From the NCBI RefSeq assembly GCF_000711875.1, contig NZ_JONM01000008.1, forward strand, positions 124,001-188,000: a DNA stretch of 64,000 bases, read 5' to 3'. The translations under genes were made by a program, and so were the position numbers. The DNA comes from Andreprevotia chitinilytica DSM 18519. Lineage in GTDB: Bacteria; Pseudomonadota; Gammaproteobacteria; Burkholderiales; Chitinibacteraceae. Positions within the stretch are counted from its first letter, which is position 1, and the number at the start of each line of letters is the position of its first letter. Of the stretch, positions 1 to 9,254 are shown piece after piece. The notes below the pieces were generated by a model. The model ran no database searches, was not told the origin of the DNA, and saw nothing but the letters and a program-made list of their open reading frames with translations.

Positions 1-793
1 GGATCACGTAATCCCGATCATCGAGCCAGGCCCAGGCCCGCGCGGCGTTCACCAGACCGAGCAAGGCGCGGGGCGAGAGGCCGTAGGCGAGGTCGGCATG
101 GCTCCGGGTCGCGGCCGCGAGTGCCTGGATGTAGTCGAGCAGCGCGCCACTCACATGCAAAGCGGCGACTTCGGCTTGCGCCTTGGGCAGCGTGGCGGGG
201 TCGATGTCGTTGCCGAGTTGGGCAATCAGGCTGCGCCGGTCTGCGCCGGCCAGCATGGCGCGCTCGGCTTGCGCGTCCGGGTAGCCCAGTTCCAGCCGCA
301 TCAGAAAACGGTCGAGCTGGGATTCGGGCAGCGGAAAGGTGCCGATCTGGGTTTGCGGGTTTTGCGTGGCAATGACGAAGAAGGGTTCCGGCAGCGGGTA
401 GGTGGTGCCGTCGATGGTGACTTGCCGCTCTTCCATCGCCTCCAGCAGGGCGGATTGGGTCTTGGGCGGCGCGCGGTTGATTTCGTCGCCGAGCAGCACT
501 TGCGTGAAGACGGGGCCGTGGTGGAAGCGGAATTCGTTGCTGTTGCGCTCGTAGATCGACACGCCGAGCAAATCGGCGGGCAGCAAGTCGCTGGTGAACT
601 GCACCCGCTGGAACTTGAGGCCGAGGCCGGCGGCCAGCGCGTGCGCCAGCGTGGTCTTGCCGACGCCGGGCAGGTCTTCCAGCAGCAGATGCCCGCGTGC
701 CAGCAGGCAGGCCACGGCGAGCCGTATCTGTGTTTCCTTGCCAAGAATGATCTGGTTGAGTTGATCGAGCGTGCTGTTCAGCGGGTGCGGCAT
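1..793 (-). CDS. MoxR-family AAA+ ATPase (3' end beyond window)
   Basis: Read on the minus strand this frame opens at an ATG at 793 (MPHPLNSTLDQLNQIILGK) preceded by an AGGGA stretch, and stays open to the window edge, giving about 264 residues of a family that usually has 300-330. A Walker A motif GVGKTTLA follows LLLEDLP near residue 40, and a Walker B-like LLGDEINRAPPKTQSALLEA lies near residue 100. The last visible part, GLSPRALLGLVNAARAWA, is the typical MoxR lid helix region. MoxR ATPases act as chaperones that remodel or insert cofactors into partner proteins, often with VWA-domain or DUF58 proteins encoded next door. Those partners would lie outside the window. Family assignment is firm; the client is unknown. 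Confidence 0.88.
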   Translation of the reverse strand, partial: MPHPLNSTLDQLNQIILGKETQIRLAVACLLARGHLLLEDLPGVGKTTLAHALAAGLGLKFQRVQFTSDLLPADLLGVSIYERNSNEFRFHHGPVFTQVLLGDEINRAPPKTQSALLEAMEERQVTIDGTTYPLPEPFFVIATQNPQTQIGTFPLPESQLDRFLMRLELGYPDAQAERAMLAGADRRSLIAQLGNDIDPATLPKAQAEVAALHVSGALLDYIQALAAATRSHADLAYGLSPRALLGLVNAARAWAWLDDRDYVI

Positions 794-876
794 TCCCTGT
801 GTTCCCGAATCAAATGCGAAGGTGGTGGGGCCAAGTGCGTTCGCGTTTGACTGGATACAAGCGTCAAGACCGGGGT

Positions 877-1791
877 TTAGAACCGGCCGTTGAAATTGAC
901 GCCAATCATCCGCGATGGGCGATAGTGGTCTGACGATATGGCATTACCATTACTGTCGTCGACATTGAGTTTGCCGCCAAATAGAGCAGCGGCATAGATA
1001 TCGATCTTCCAGCCCGGCTGCATGCTGTAGCCGAAGCGCAGATAAACCGGGACTGCGCTGGCTTCGCCCACGCCGTTGCGGGCTACGCCATTGTTATCGG
1101 ACAGCCGGAACAGATCGGAGCGCCAGCTGCCCCCGGCCGCCAATTGCCACGCCTGACTGGATTGGTAACTGAGTTCGACGCCGGCCGGGCCGGTGAAGCT
1201 GGTCTGGTTCGGATTTGCTAGCCGCCACTGATTGTTGATGTGCCAATCGACCAGCACATAGGGGAAGACGCGGGTCTGGTCGGCTTGCCGGAATACCCCG
1301 GCGCCCAGGCCGAGGAGCAGATTGGGCTGAACCTGATGCGAGGCCGCGAACAACGCCCCCAATCCCATCGACGCGCTTTGATTGGCACCAGCCTCGCCGG
1401 CATAGGCGATGGAAGGCTCAACGCTATAGCGCCAGCCCGGCGAGCCTTGGTAATCAAGGCGCACGCCGACACTGCTGCGCGTCACATCGCCCCAAGGCGC
1501 ATTGCCACCGAATGCGGCTGGCGAGTCGAAATGCCAGTGCTGCTGTTCCAGCCTGATGTCGATGCGGCTGTCCCAGTCAGTCGGGGGGGGCAGTGTGTTT
1601 CCGATATCGCTACCTGACGTGTCACTGCCAAAAGCAAAGCGATCCTGCGTTGCCTGCCCACCGCCACCCAGACTGCCCGGCGAGCCAAATAGCCCGTTCG
1701 CACTCCAGGACGTCTCCCCTGCAAGCGTTGCCGCCGACAGCACGAGCGGCAACGAAGCGGAGAGTAAGGCAAGCAAGCGCAGGTGCATCAT
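877..1791 (-). CDS. Outer-membrane beta-barrel protein, DUF6268-like
   Basis: The frame is open upstream to 2064, but the start chosen is the ATG at 1791 (MMHLRLLALLSAS), which has an AGGGG Shine-Dalgarno about 7 nt upstream and begins directly with a signal peptide ending near SAATLAGE. The mature chain of about 280 residues alternates aromatic and small residues in short strands (for example RYSVEPSIAYAGE, WQLAAGGSWRSDLF, PVYLRFGYSM) and ends in GVNFNGRF. A terminal Phe is the classic beta-barrel assembly signal. The pattern resembles the DUF6268 family of predicted outer-membrane proteins of unknown function. It stands alone, divergent from the deacetylase-like gene. Outer-membrane location is an inference from the strand pattern and C-terminus; ligand or role cannot be told. 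Confidence 0.68.
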   Translation of the reverse strand: MMHLRLLALLSASLPLVLSAATLAGETSWSANGLFGSPGSLGGGGQATQDRFAFGSDTSGSDIGNTLPPPTDWDSRIDIRLEQQHWHFDSPAAFGGNAPWGDVTRSSVGVRLDYQGSPGWRYSVEPSIAYAGEAGANQSASMGLGALFAASHQVQPNLLLGLGAGVFRQADQTRVFPYVLVDWHINNQWRLANPNQTSFTGPAGVELSYQSSQAWQLAAGGSWRSDLFRLSDNNGVARNGVGEASAVPVYLRFGYSMQPGWKIDIYAAALFGGKLNVDDSNGNAISSDHYRPSRMIGVNFNGRF

Positions 1792-2041
1792 GTTTGTTCC
1801 CCTGGCAAGGCGGTAAAGCTTCGGTGGTTCGAGTGGCACCGATTGCTTAATGCGAATTTTCATTCTGGTGAAAGAATTCGCACAAAGCAAAATGCAGAAA
1901 GCATATTTATTTTTGAGTGCAGATTTTGGGGATTGGTTCGATCCAAAGACATGTGCAAACCGGTCGTCCCCCCGACCAGTGAACTGGTTCGCGCTGGCGC
2001 TGCGGCGTACACTTTCGCCCTCACTCAGAGGGACGCAGATC

Positions 2042-2983
2042 TTGTATTCGGCAGAAGAGGGCATTACCGCTTACCTGACCCACCCATCATGCTCGATGCA
2101 TGAAATGGGCCGAGGTCACCCCGAGTGCCCGGCACGATTGGCCGCCATTCAGGATCGCCTGATCGCCGCCCAGCTATGGGATTTCCTGTTGCACGTCGAT
2201 GCGCAGCCGGCCACGTGGGAGCAATTGGCACGCGTGCATGATGCCGATTATCTCGACCGGCTCGCCACACTGGTGCCGGCGCAGGGCTACGTTCATCTCG
2301 ACCCGGATACCGCCATCAATCCCTACAGCTTGAACGCTGCCTACCATGCGGCCGGTGCAGGCGTGTTAGCAGTTGATCTGGTGATGCAAGGCCGCGCCAA
2401 TAACGCATTCTGCGCTGTGCGCCCGCCGGGCCATCACGCTGAGCATGACCGGGCGATGGGGTTCTGCATCTTCAACAACATCGCTGTGGCGGCCCGCCAT
2501 GCGATGGAAGCGCATGGCATCGAGCGCGTGGCGATTGTCGATTTCGACGTCCACCACGGCAATGGCACCGAGGACATTTTCTGTCACGACGAGCGTGTGT
2601 TGATGGTCAGCATCTTCCAGCACCCGTTCTTTCCCTACTGTGGCGACGTGCCACGTGGGCCGAACATGTTGAACGTACCAATGCCCCGTGCCAGTACCGG
2701 CGTGCAGTTCCGTGAGGCGGTGACGGAAAAGTGGCTGCCGGCGCTGGATGCCTTTGCGCCGCAATTCATCTTCATTTCTGCCGGATTCGATGCACATCTG
2801 GAAGACGACATGTCGTCGATGGGCTTGGTCGAAGCGGACTATGCGTGGGTGACGCGGCAAGTGCGCCAGGTGGCGAAGAAGCATGCGCAGGGGCGCATCG
2901 TGTCGATGCTGGAGGGCGGCTACGATCTATCTGCGCTGGGGCGCAGTGTGGCGGCGCATATCAAGGAGTTATCGGGGTTGTGA
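2042..2983 (+). CDS. Histone deacetylase-like amidohydrolase (class II HDAC family)
   Basis: A zinc amidohydrolase of the HDAC/AcuC/acetylpolyamine amidohydrolase superfamily, 313 residues, which is the usual size. Visible family motifs are HEMGRGHPECPARL near the N-terminus, RPPGHHAEHDRAMGFC with the catalytic His pair, IVDFDVHHGNGTED with Asp and His zinc ligands, ISAGFDAHLEDD with the third ligand Asp, and LEGGYDLSALG. The open frame reaches 1850, but homology starts at ITAYLTHPSC, so I chose TTG at 2042, which has AGAGGGA (2027-2033) 8 nt upstream. No in-frame ATG lies between there and the conserved region. Bacterial members deacetylate polyamines or other acetylated small molecules; the substrate here is unknown. 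Expected to be cytoplasmic. Confidence 0.85.
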   Translation: MYSAEEGITAYLTHPSCSMHEMGRGHPECPARLAAIQDRLIAAQLWDFLLHVDAQPATWEQLARVHDADYLDRLATLVPAQGYVHLDPDTAINPYSLNAAYHAAGAGVLAVDLVMQGRANNAFCAVRPPGHHAEHDRAMGFCIFNNIAVAARHAMEAHGIERVAIVDFDVHHGNGTEDIFCHDERVLMVSIFQHPFFPYCGDVPRGPNMLNVPMPRASTGVQFREAVTEKWLPALDAFAPQFIFISAGFDAHLEDDMSSMGLVEADYAWVTRQVRQVAKKHAQGRIVSMLEGGYDLSALGRSVAAHIKELSGL

Positions 2984-2995
2984 TTCCTTGCCCCC

Positions 2996-3023
2996 GTAGC
3001 CTGGACGGCTTTACCGGCCGGGG
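2996..3023. repeat. Copy of GTAGCC-GGACG intergenic repeat
   Basis: This 28-nt sequence begins GTAGCCTGGACG and ends GGCCGGGG. It matches the 28-nt arms at 34006-34033 and (inverted) 34200-34227 at about 23 of 28 positions. As at the second locus, a GTAGGAGCGAGC palindrome pair follows, so the two repeat families travel together. Confidence 0.6.
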
Positions 3024-3082
3024 CAACGCTATTTGATGCTGAGCTCCCCGTTGGTTACGGGTCGAAACGCGCTTAATGGTGT

Positions 3083-3154
3083 TGTAGGAGCGAGCTTGCT
3101 CGCGATGACGACGGTCAATGAGACGATGCAATCGCGAGCAAGCTCGCTCCTACA
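3083..3154. repeat. REP-like inverted pair (copy 1)
   Basis: Two inverted arms of 24 nt, GTAGGAGCGAGCTTGCTCGC and its complement, are separated by about 24 nt. Each arm is itself a hairpin (GCGAGC-TT-GCTCGC). The same pair recurs at 7338-7409 and 34060-34131. The sequence resembles the REP elements known from Pseudomonas. It lies between the convergent ends of the HDAC-like gene and pit. Confidence 0.85.
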
Positions 3155-3166
3155 ATGTGCAAATTG

Positions 3167-3196
3167 AAAAGGCCACGCATCTGCGTGGCCTTTTTC
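3167..3196 (-). terminator. Rho-independent terminator of the PiT gene
   Basis: A 9-bp GC-rich stem (GGCCACGCA/TGCGTGGCC) flanked by AAAA and TTTTT. It can work in both directions and sits just after the stop of the phosphate transporter. Confidence 0.8.
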
Positions 3197-3212
3197 ATGG
3201 CGGTGCCGGAGG

Positions 3213-4685
<1,473 letters not shown>

Positions 4686-4732
4686 GAAGAACTCATGAAG
4701 GAAAAATGACAGCGCGGATTATCACAGATTAC

Positions 4733-4763
4733 CGGGCCGGCTGTCTGCGCGACAGCCGGCCCG
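4733..4763. other. Strong intergenic hairpin after selO
   Basis: A 13-bp perfect stem CGGGCCGGCTGTC/GACAGCCGGCCCG with a 5-nt loop lies between the stop of selO and the start of pit, both on the minus strand. No U-tract follows on the minus strand, so it may be a weak terminator or an mRNA 3'-end stabiliser. Confidence 0.6.
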
Positions 4764-4771
4764 TTGCAGCA

Positions 4772-6232
4772 TCAAGAAGAGCAGGACACCGAAAGTTCGC
4801 TGGCCCAGCTGGGTGGCAAAGCCGCATAGGCATCGAATTCCGGCGCATCGTCGAATGGACGCATCAAACAACGTTGCAGGCGTTCGATCTCGCTGAAGTC
4901 ACCGGCTTGCGCTGCGCGGATGGCGTTTTCGGCCAGATGGTTGCGCAGAATGTATTTCGGATTGGCTGCCTTCATGGCGACGCCGCGTTCTTCCGGCGGG
5001 CGATTTTCCTGCGCCAACCGTGCATGGTAGAGGTCGGCCCAACGGTCGAAGGCATCGCGGTCGAGGAAGTCGTCGCGTAGGTGGTCGGATGTATCGAAAT
5101 CGCACAGTGCGCGCCAGAAACGGGTCCAGTCGGTACGCGCGGCTTGCATCAGCTCCAGCAACTCCGTGAACAACGTCCAATCCGCTTCCTGCCACGTGAT
5201 CAAGCCCATCTTGCGCCGGATCTGTTCACTGAACGCTTGTTCGAAGATCGATTGATAACCATGCAGCGCCGCAATGGCGGCATCGCGCTCCAAGAGCGGT
5301 AGCAGCGCTTGTGCCAGGCATTGCAGGTTGAACAGGCCGATTTGCGGCTGCTGGTTGTAGGCATAGCGACCGGTGTCATCCGAGTGGTTGCAGATGTGGC
5401 CGGCGTCGAAGCCATCGAGAAAGCCGAACGGGCCGTAGTCCAGCGTGAGGCCGAGAATGGACATGTTGTCGCTGTTCATCACGCCGTGGCAGAAACCGAC
5501 GGCTTGCCATTGCGCGATCAGCTGCGCGGTGCGTGCGATCACGCTTTCCAGCAGTGCCTGGTAGGGATTGGCAGCATCGCGGCATGCCGGGTAGAAATGC
5601 TCGATGACCCAGTCGGCCACGGTTTTCAACAGCTCGTGCTCGCCTTGGTAGAAGAAGTATTCAAAGCTGCCGAAGCGCACGAAGGTCGGCGCAACGCGGG
5701 TGACGACTGCCGCGGTTTCCATCGTTTCGCGCCAGACCGGTTGCGGCGAGCCGGCAATGCCCAGCGCCCGCGTGGTCGGGATGCCCAAGCCATGCATGGC
5801 CTCTGAGCACAGGTATTCGCGAATCGACGAGCGCAGTACCGCGCGACCATCAGCACGGCGCGAGTAGGGCGTCGGGCCAGCGCCTTTGAGCTGGATCTCT
5901 TGCACTGCGCCGTGGACGTCTGGCGTTTCCGCGATCAGGATGGCCCGACCGTCGCCCAGCTGCGGCACGTAAACGCCGAACTGATGGCCGCAATACACGC
6001 TGGCAATGGGTTTGCTGCCGGCAGGCAACAGGTTGCCGACGAGGTAATCGGCCAAGTGCTGATGGCGGGAAGCATCGGCCATCAGGCCAAGTTCAGCCGC
6101 GAGTTCGCTGTTCCACGCCACCAGATGCGGTGCGGCCAGTGGCGTAGGTGGAACGTTGCTGAAGAAGCGGTCGGGCAGGGTGCCAAAGCGGGTTTGCAGT
6201 GGCAAATGGGCGATGCTGTGCGGGTGCGGCAT
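4772..6232 (-). CDS. selO: Protein adenylyltransferase SelO (YdiU/UPF0061 family)
   Basis: A pseudokinase-fold enzyme that transfers AMP to Ser/Thr/Tyr of target proteins and is linked to oxidative-stress control through glutathionylation factors. It has 486 residues, normal for the family. It contains GDGRAILIAE, the family block QEIQLKGAGPTPYSRRADGR, RSSIREYLCSEAMHGLGIPT, and the catalytic region MNSDNMSILGLTLDYGPFGF. The C-terminus ends in SCSS. In eukaryotic SelO the antepenultimate residue is selenocysteine, and bacteria have Cys there, as here, so the redox end is intact. It starts at ATG 6232 with no strong Shine-Dalgarno. The neighbours are unrelated. Confidence 0.93.
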   Translation of the reverse strand: MPHPHSIAHLPLQTRFGTLPDRFFSNVPPTPLAAPHLVAWNSELAAELGLMADASRHQHLADYLVGNLLPAGSKPIASVYCGHQFGVYVPQLGDGRAILIAETPDVHGAVQEIQLKGAGPTPYSRRADGRAVLRSSIREYLCSEAMHGLGIPTTRALGIAGSPQPVWRETMETAAVVTRVAPTFVRFGSFEYFFYQGEHELLKTVADWVIEHFYPACRDAANPYQALLESVIARTAQLIAQWQAVGFCHGVMNSDNMSILGLTLDYGPFGFLDGFDAGHICNHSDDTGRYAYNQQPQIGLFNLQCLAQALLPLLERDAAIAALHGYQSIFEQAFSEQIRRKMGLITWQEADWTLFTELLELMQAARTDWTRFWRALCDFDTSDHLRDDFLDRDAFDRWADLYHARLAQENRPPEERGVAMKAANPKYILRNHLAENAIRAAQAGDFSEIERLQRCLMRPFDDAPEFDAYAALPPSWASELSVSCSS

Positions 6233-6319
6233 GGCGGGTTATTGAGTTGCGTAGGAGGGTATTGTACGCTCGACAACCCGGCGATCCCTTAATTCCACCT
6301 TGTTTACCTTGCCTTGCTC

Positions 6320-6811
6320 ATGAGTGAAAAAACGCCCGTCACCCCAGCCATCCGCGTGCTGCGTCAGCACAAGATCGCGTACACCGACCACTTGTATGAA
6401 TACGAGGAGAAAGGCGGTACGGCGGTCTCGGCCCGTGAGCTGGGGGTGGAGGAGCATGCCGTGGTGAAAACACTGGTGATGGAAGACGATGCCAAGCAGC
6501 CGCTGGTGGTGCTGATGCATGGCGACTGCGAAGTTTCCACCAAGAATCTGGCGCGTTTCCTCGGCAAGAAAAGCATTCATCCGTGTACGCCGGAGGTGGC
6601 CAACAAGCATTCCGGCTACATGGTCGGCGGTACGTCGCCCTTCGGTACCAAGAAGGCGATGCCGGTGTACATGGAGCGCAGCATCACCGCCTTACCCAGG
6701 ATTTATATCAATGGCGGCAAGCGCGGCTTCCTGGTTGGCATGACGCCGGCCGACGCAATCACCATTCTCAAGCCGGTGTTGGTAGACGTAGCCAATGCGC
6801 ACGGAGAATAA
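6320..6811 (+). CDS. ybaK: Aminoacyl-tRNA deacylase YbaK/EbsC family
   Basis: A 163-residue single-domain trans-editing protein that hydrolyses mis-charged tRNA. The YbaK subgroup removes Cys from tRNA-Pro. The sequence has KTLVMEDDAKQPLVV, the conserved central Lys region, GYMVGGTSPFGTKKAMP (the GG.SP.G.KK family motif) and RIYINGGKRGFLVGM. I took the ATG at 6320; a TTG two codons earlier is possible, and neither has a clear ribosome site. It lies divergent from selO with about 90 bp between them. The subfamily assignment to YbaK rather than another Cys/Ala editing protein rests on the GGTSPFG block and overall length. Confidence 0.87.
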   Translation: MSEKTPVTPAIRVLRQHKIAYTDHLYEYEEKGGTAVSARELGVEEHAVVKTLVMEDDAKQPLVVLMHGDCEVSTKNLARFLGKKSIHPCTPEVANKHSGYMVGGTSPFGTKKAMPVYMERSITALPRIYINGGKRGFLVGMTPADAITILKPVLVDVANAHGE

Positions 6812-6887
6812 TCCCGGTCTGCAAGCAAGACGGTGGCTGGCTCGACCGGATTTGTATGCCAGATCGTCATAACAACGGATATTGGAT

Positions 6888-7310
6888 ATGAGTACTCTCC
6901 CGGCGATTCTTCACGAGCAGATTGCCGCCTTGCTGGAAGCGGGCGACCGACTGTTCGAGCGGGGCAACGATGATGCCGCGCTGGCCAAATACCGCGAGGC
7001 GGAAGCGCTCCTGCCGAGCGAGCGCGAGCGCTGGGAAGCCTCGACGCTGGTGTTGACCGCCATTGGCGATACGCTCTTCCAGAAAGGCGATTTTGCTTCC
7101 GCAGCCGAGGCATTGCTGGATGCCATCGATTGCGTCGGCGGCGAGGAAAACCCGTTCATCCACCTGCGGCTCGGTCAATGTGCGTTTGAGTTGAGCGAGC
7201 TGGATGGCGCAATTGCATCCCTGCGCATTGCCTATGAATTAGCCGGGCCGGATGTATTTGACGATGAAGACGAGAAATATCAGGAGTTCTTCCGCTCGCG
7301 GCAAAACTAG
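6888..7310 (+). CDS. Small tetratricopeptide-repeat protein
   Basis: A 140-residue acidic protein with no signal peptide or membrane span. About three helical-hairpin repeats are visible: LLEAGDRLFERGNDDAALAK, LTAIGDTLFQKGDFASAAEA and LRLGQCAFELSELDGAIASL. They fit the TPR pattern (W/L-x2-L-G-x2-...-A-x7-F/Y). The C-terminus ends in FDDEDEKYQEFFRSRQN. Small TPR proteins of this size are common and sometimes act as immunity or adaptor proteins; nothing here points to a partner. The start is the ATG at 6888 rather than the TTG two codons upstream. Confidence 0.72.
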   Translation: MSTLPAILHEQIAALLEAGDRLFERGNDDAALAKYREAEALLPSERERWEASTLVLTAIGDTLFQKGDFASAAEALLDAIDCVGGEENPFIHLRLGQCAFELSELDGAIASLRIAYELAGPDVFDDEDEKYQEFFRSRQN

Positions 7311-7337
7311 CATTCTCGGCGTCTGACTGAAGCATTC

Positions 7338-7409
7338 TGTAGGAGCGAGCTTGCTCGCGATGGCAATGGTGAATGGACCTGAGCCATCGCGAGCAAGCTC
7401 GCTCCTACA
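7338..7409. repeat. REP-like inverted pair (copy 2)
   Basis: Same arms and spacing as at 3083-3154: TGTAGGAGCGAGC arm, about 24-nt spacer, inverse arm. It lies in the convergent gap between the TPR gene and the response regulator. Confidence 0.85.
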
Positions 7410-7444
7410 TTGTTTTCCAAGTCGCAAAAGCTTGAATCTGGTTT

Positions 7445-7544
7445 CGTAGGGCGGGTTAGCAGCTTGCTGCGTAACCTGTCGCATGATCGGTATGCCACGG
7501 TCGTGTCCAGCGGGTTACGCAGCAAGCTGCTAACCCGCCCTACG
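7445..7544. repeat. Large inverted repeat, GTAGGGCGGGTTAGCAGC type
   Basis: Two 32-nt perfectly complementary arms (7445-7476 and 7513-7544), beginning CGTAGGGCGGGTTAGCAGC, surround a 36-nt centre. It sits right behind the REP-like pair in the same intergenic gap. It can form a long stem and may also end transcription from both sides. Confidence 0.85.
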
Positions 7545-7566
7545 TAATGACGTGTAGGCGTAGCGT

Positions 7567-9183
7567 TCAGGGCTTGGAAATCAGTGTATCCAACTCGCTA
7601 CGCAGGTGATAAAGCACGCCTTCGTCCGTCGTGCCTTTCAGCCGTTCCAGAAACTGATCGATGGTGCGGATGAGCTGCTTGCGATCCGTACCCAGGACTT
7701 TCTCCTCTTGCAGGCACTTGATTGCGGCGTGTGACGCGGACAGCATCAATCGCTGGTTGAAGGTGGTCTGCGCCACCGGCAACAGCTTCTCCATCGCCAG
7801 CATGTGCTGGTTTTGCATCAGCAATTGCACCCCTTGGCGGTTGACCTCGCCAATCTCCTGCCCGACCTGTTGAATGTAGGCCCGCCATGCCGGCCGTGCA
7901 TTGGCGGCGCTTTCCAGCATGCCGGAAATATATTTGGTGGTCGCAAAACGGCGTGCCAGCGCCGCCAGCCACTTGTAGGGCGGTACGCTCTCGTTGGCTT
8001 CTTCGCCCGGCATGGTTGGCGGACAGACCTGATCGGCGGTCATGATCCAATTCACGGCGAGTTCCAGCGTGAAATCGGGCCGGTCGATCAGATCGGATAG
8101 TTCGGTGAAGGCGTCGGCCTTGCCGGCGTGGATCGCGGTTGCCAGCGCGCTGACCACACGGTTTTTCAGGGTGTCTTCGCGTTGGCAGACCGAGTGGGCC
8201 ATCTTCAGGTATTTCTCGGCATCGCCCAGCGCGTTGTCCCGTTTGGCGGCCAGTGCCAGTTGCAGCACGGTTTCCGGCGCGAGTACCGATGAATTGCCGC
8301 CGCAGGTCACCGCATGCTCCAGCAACTGCCGCGCCTTGCTGGAGTCGCCCAGCATATTGGCGAGGTTGCCCGCCTTTTGCAGCCGCCCGACATTGTTCGG
8401 TGTGAGCGACAGGCAGCGATCGAACACGGTCATTGCCTCGTCGAGCCGGCCCTCCGCCATGTACATGCTGGCGAGTTCTTCGTAGGCATCGACATACTGG
8501 GCGTGTTCGTTGATCGCGCCTTGCAGCATCGCTTCGGCTTGGGTCTTGTTGCCTTGCTTGTTGAGCACGCGGGCGAGGTTGAGCTTGGCCCACGGCACAA
8601 CGCGGCTTTGCAGGATTTCTTCCAGCAACAGGCGGGCTTCGTCGAGCCGGCCGGTTTCCAGTAACAGGTTGGAAAGCAGTCGCAGCGCATCGGTGCGGTA
8701 CTGCTCGGCGCTATCCAGAATGTCACGCAGCGCGTCGATGGCACCATTGGTGTCGTCAATGTCGAGCTTGTCGTAGACCGGCCTGAAAAACTGTTTCTTG
8801 ACCCAGGCAATGGCCAACCGGTCAGTCAGCAGGGCGCTGGTGAAGGGTTTGATCAGGTAGTCATCCGGCCCGATCTCGGCGACGGCAACCACTTTTTCGT
8901 AGCTCGCCTCGGCGGTGATCATGAACCAGATGGTGGCGAGCGGTAGCTCCCCGGTGTGGCGCATTTCTTCCAGCAATTCTTGCCCGGTGCTGCCTTCGCC
9001 GAAGTAGTAATCACAGAGGATGACGTCGTACATGCCGTTCTTGAGCCGCCGGCGTGTTTCGCCCACGCTGCTGGCGGTATCCACGCGGGAAATTCCGGCT
9101 TGGGAGAGGGTCATGCGAATGGATTGGCGCACCGATGATGAATCGTCGGCGACCAGGACGCGTGCTTCGCTGAAATCCGGCAT
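7567..9183 (-). CDS. Response regulator with TPR-rich C-terminal region
   Basis: 538 residues. The N-terminal receiver domain (about 1-125) shows VLVADDSSSVRQSI with the acidic pair, the phosphorylatable Asp in VILCDYYFGEG, and the conserved Lys in DYLIKPFTS. The rest, about 400 residues, is helical repeat with TPR features, for example LLSNLLLETGRLDEARLLLE, EELASMYMAEGRLDEAMTVF and LANMLGDSSKARQLLEHAV. No DNA-binding or enzymatic output domain is seen, so output is probably by protein contact. ATG 9183 is preferred over a TTG seven codons upstream. The next upstream gene on the same strand encodes a PAS/GGDEF/EAL protein, 71 bp away, so the two may form a signalling unit. No histidine kinase is adjacent. 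Confidence 0.85.
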   Translation of the reverse strand: MPDFSEARVLVADDSSSVRQSIRMTLSQAGISRVDTASSVGETRRRLKNGMYDVILCDYYFGEGSTGQELLEEMRHTGELPLATIWFMITAEASYEKVVAVAEIGPDDYLIKPFTSALLTDRLAIAWVKKQFFRPVYDKLDIDDTNGAIDALRDILDSAEQYRTDALRLLSNLLLETGRLDEARLLLEEILQSRVVPWAKLNLARVLNKQGNKTQAEAMLQGAINEHAQYVDAYEELASMYMAEGRLDEAMTVFDRCLSLTPNNVGRLQKAGNLANMLGDSSKARQLLEHAVTCGGNSSVLAPETVLQLALAAKRDNALGDAEKYLKMAHSVCQREDTLKNRVVSALATAIHAGKADAFTELSDLIDRPDFTLELAVNWIMTADQVCPPTMPGEEANESVPPYKWLAALARRFATTKYISGMLESAANARPAWRAYIQQVGQEIGEVNRQGVQLLMQNQHMLAMEKLLPVAQTTFNQRLMLSASHAAIKCLQEEKVLGTDRKQLIRTIDQFLERLKGTTDEGVLYHLRSELDTLISKP

Positions 9184-9254
9184 CGCTTTCTCTTGCAAAG
9201 ACAACTATTTCTAATATCGCCTGAATTGGCGCAGTTTGCAGATACCGACACTCT

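Noticed and set aside
301-744. ORF of 147 codons within the MoxR gene on the minus strand
   Set aside because: Arg/Ser/Pro-rich composition; the adjacent minus-strand frame encodes MoxR with intact Walker motifs.
877-2064. Longer version of the outer-membrane protein starting at 2064
   Set aside because: The extra 91 residues have no similarity pattern and precede a perfect signal peptide with its own Shine-Dalgarno at 1791.
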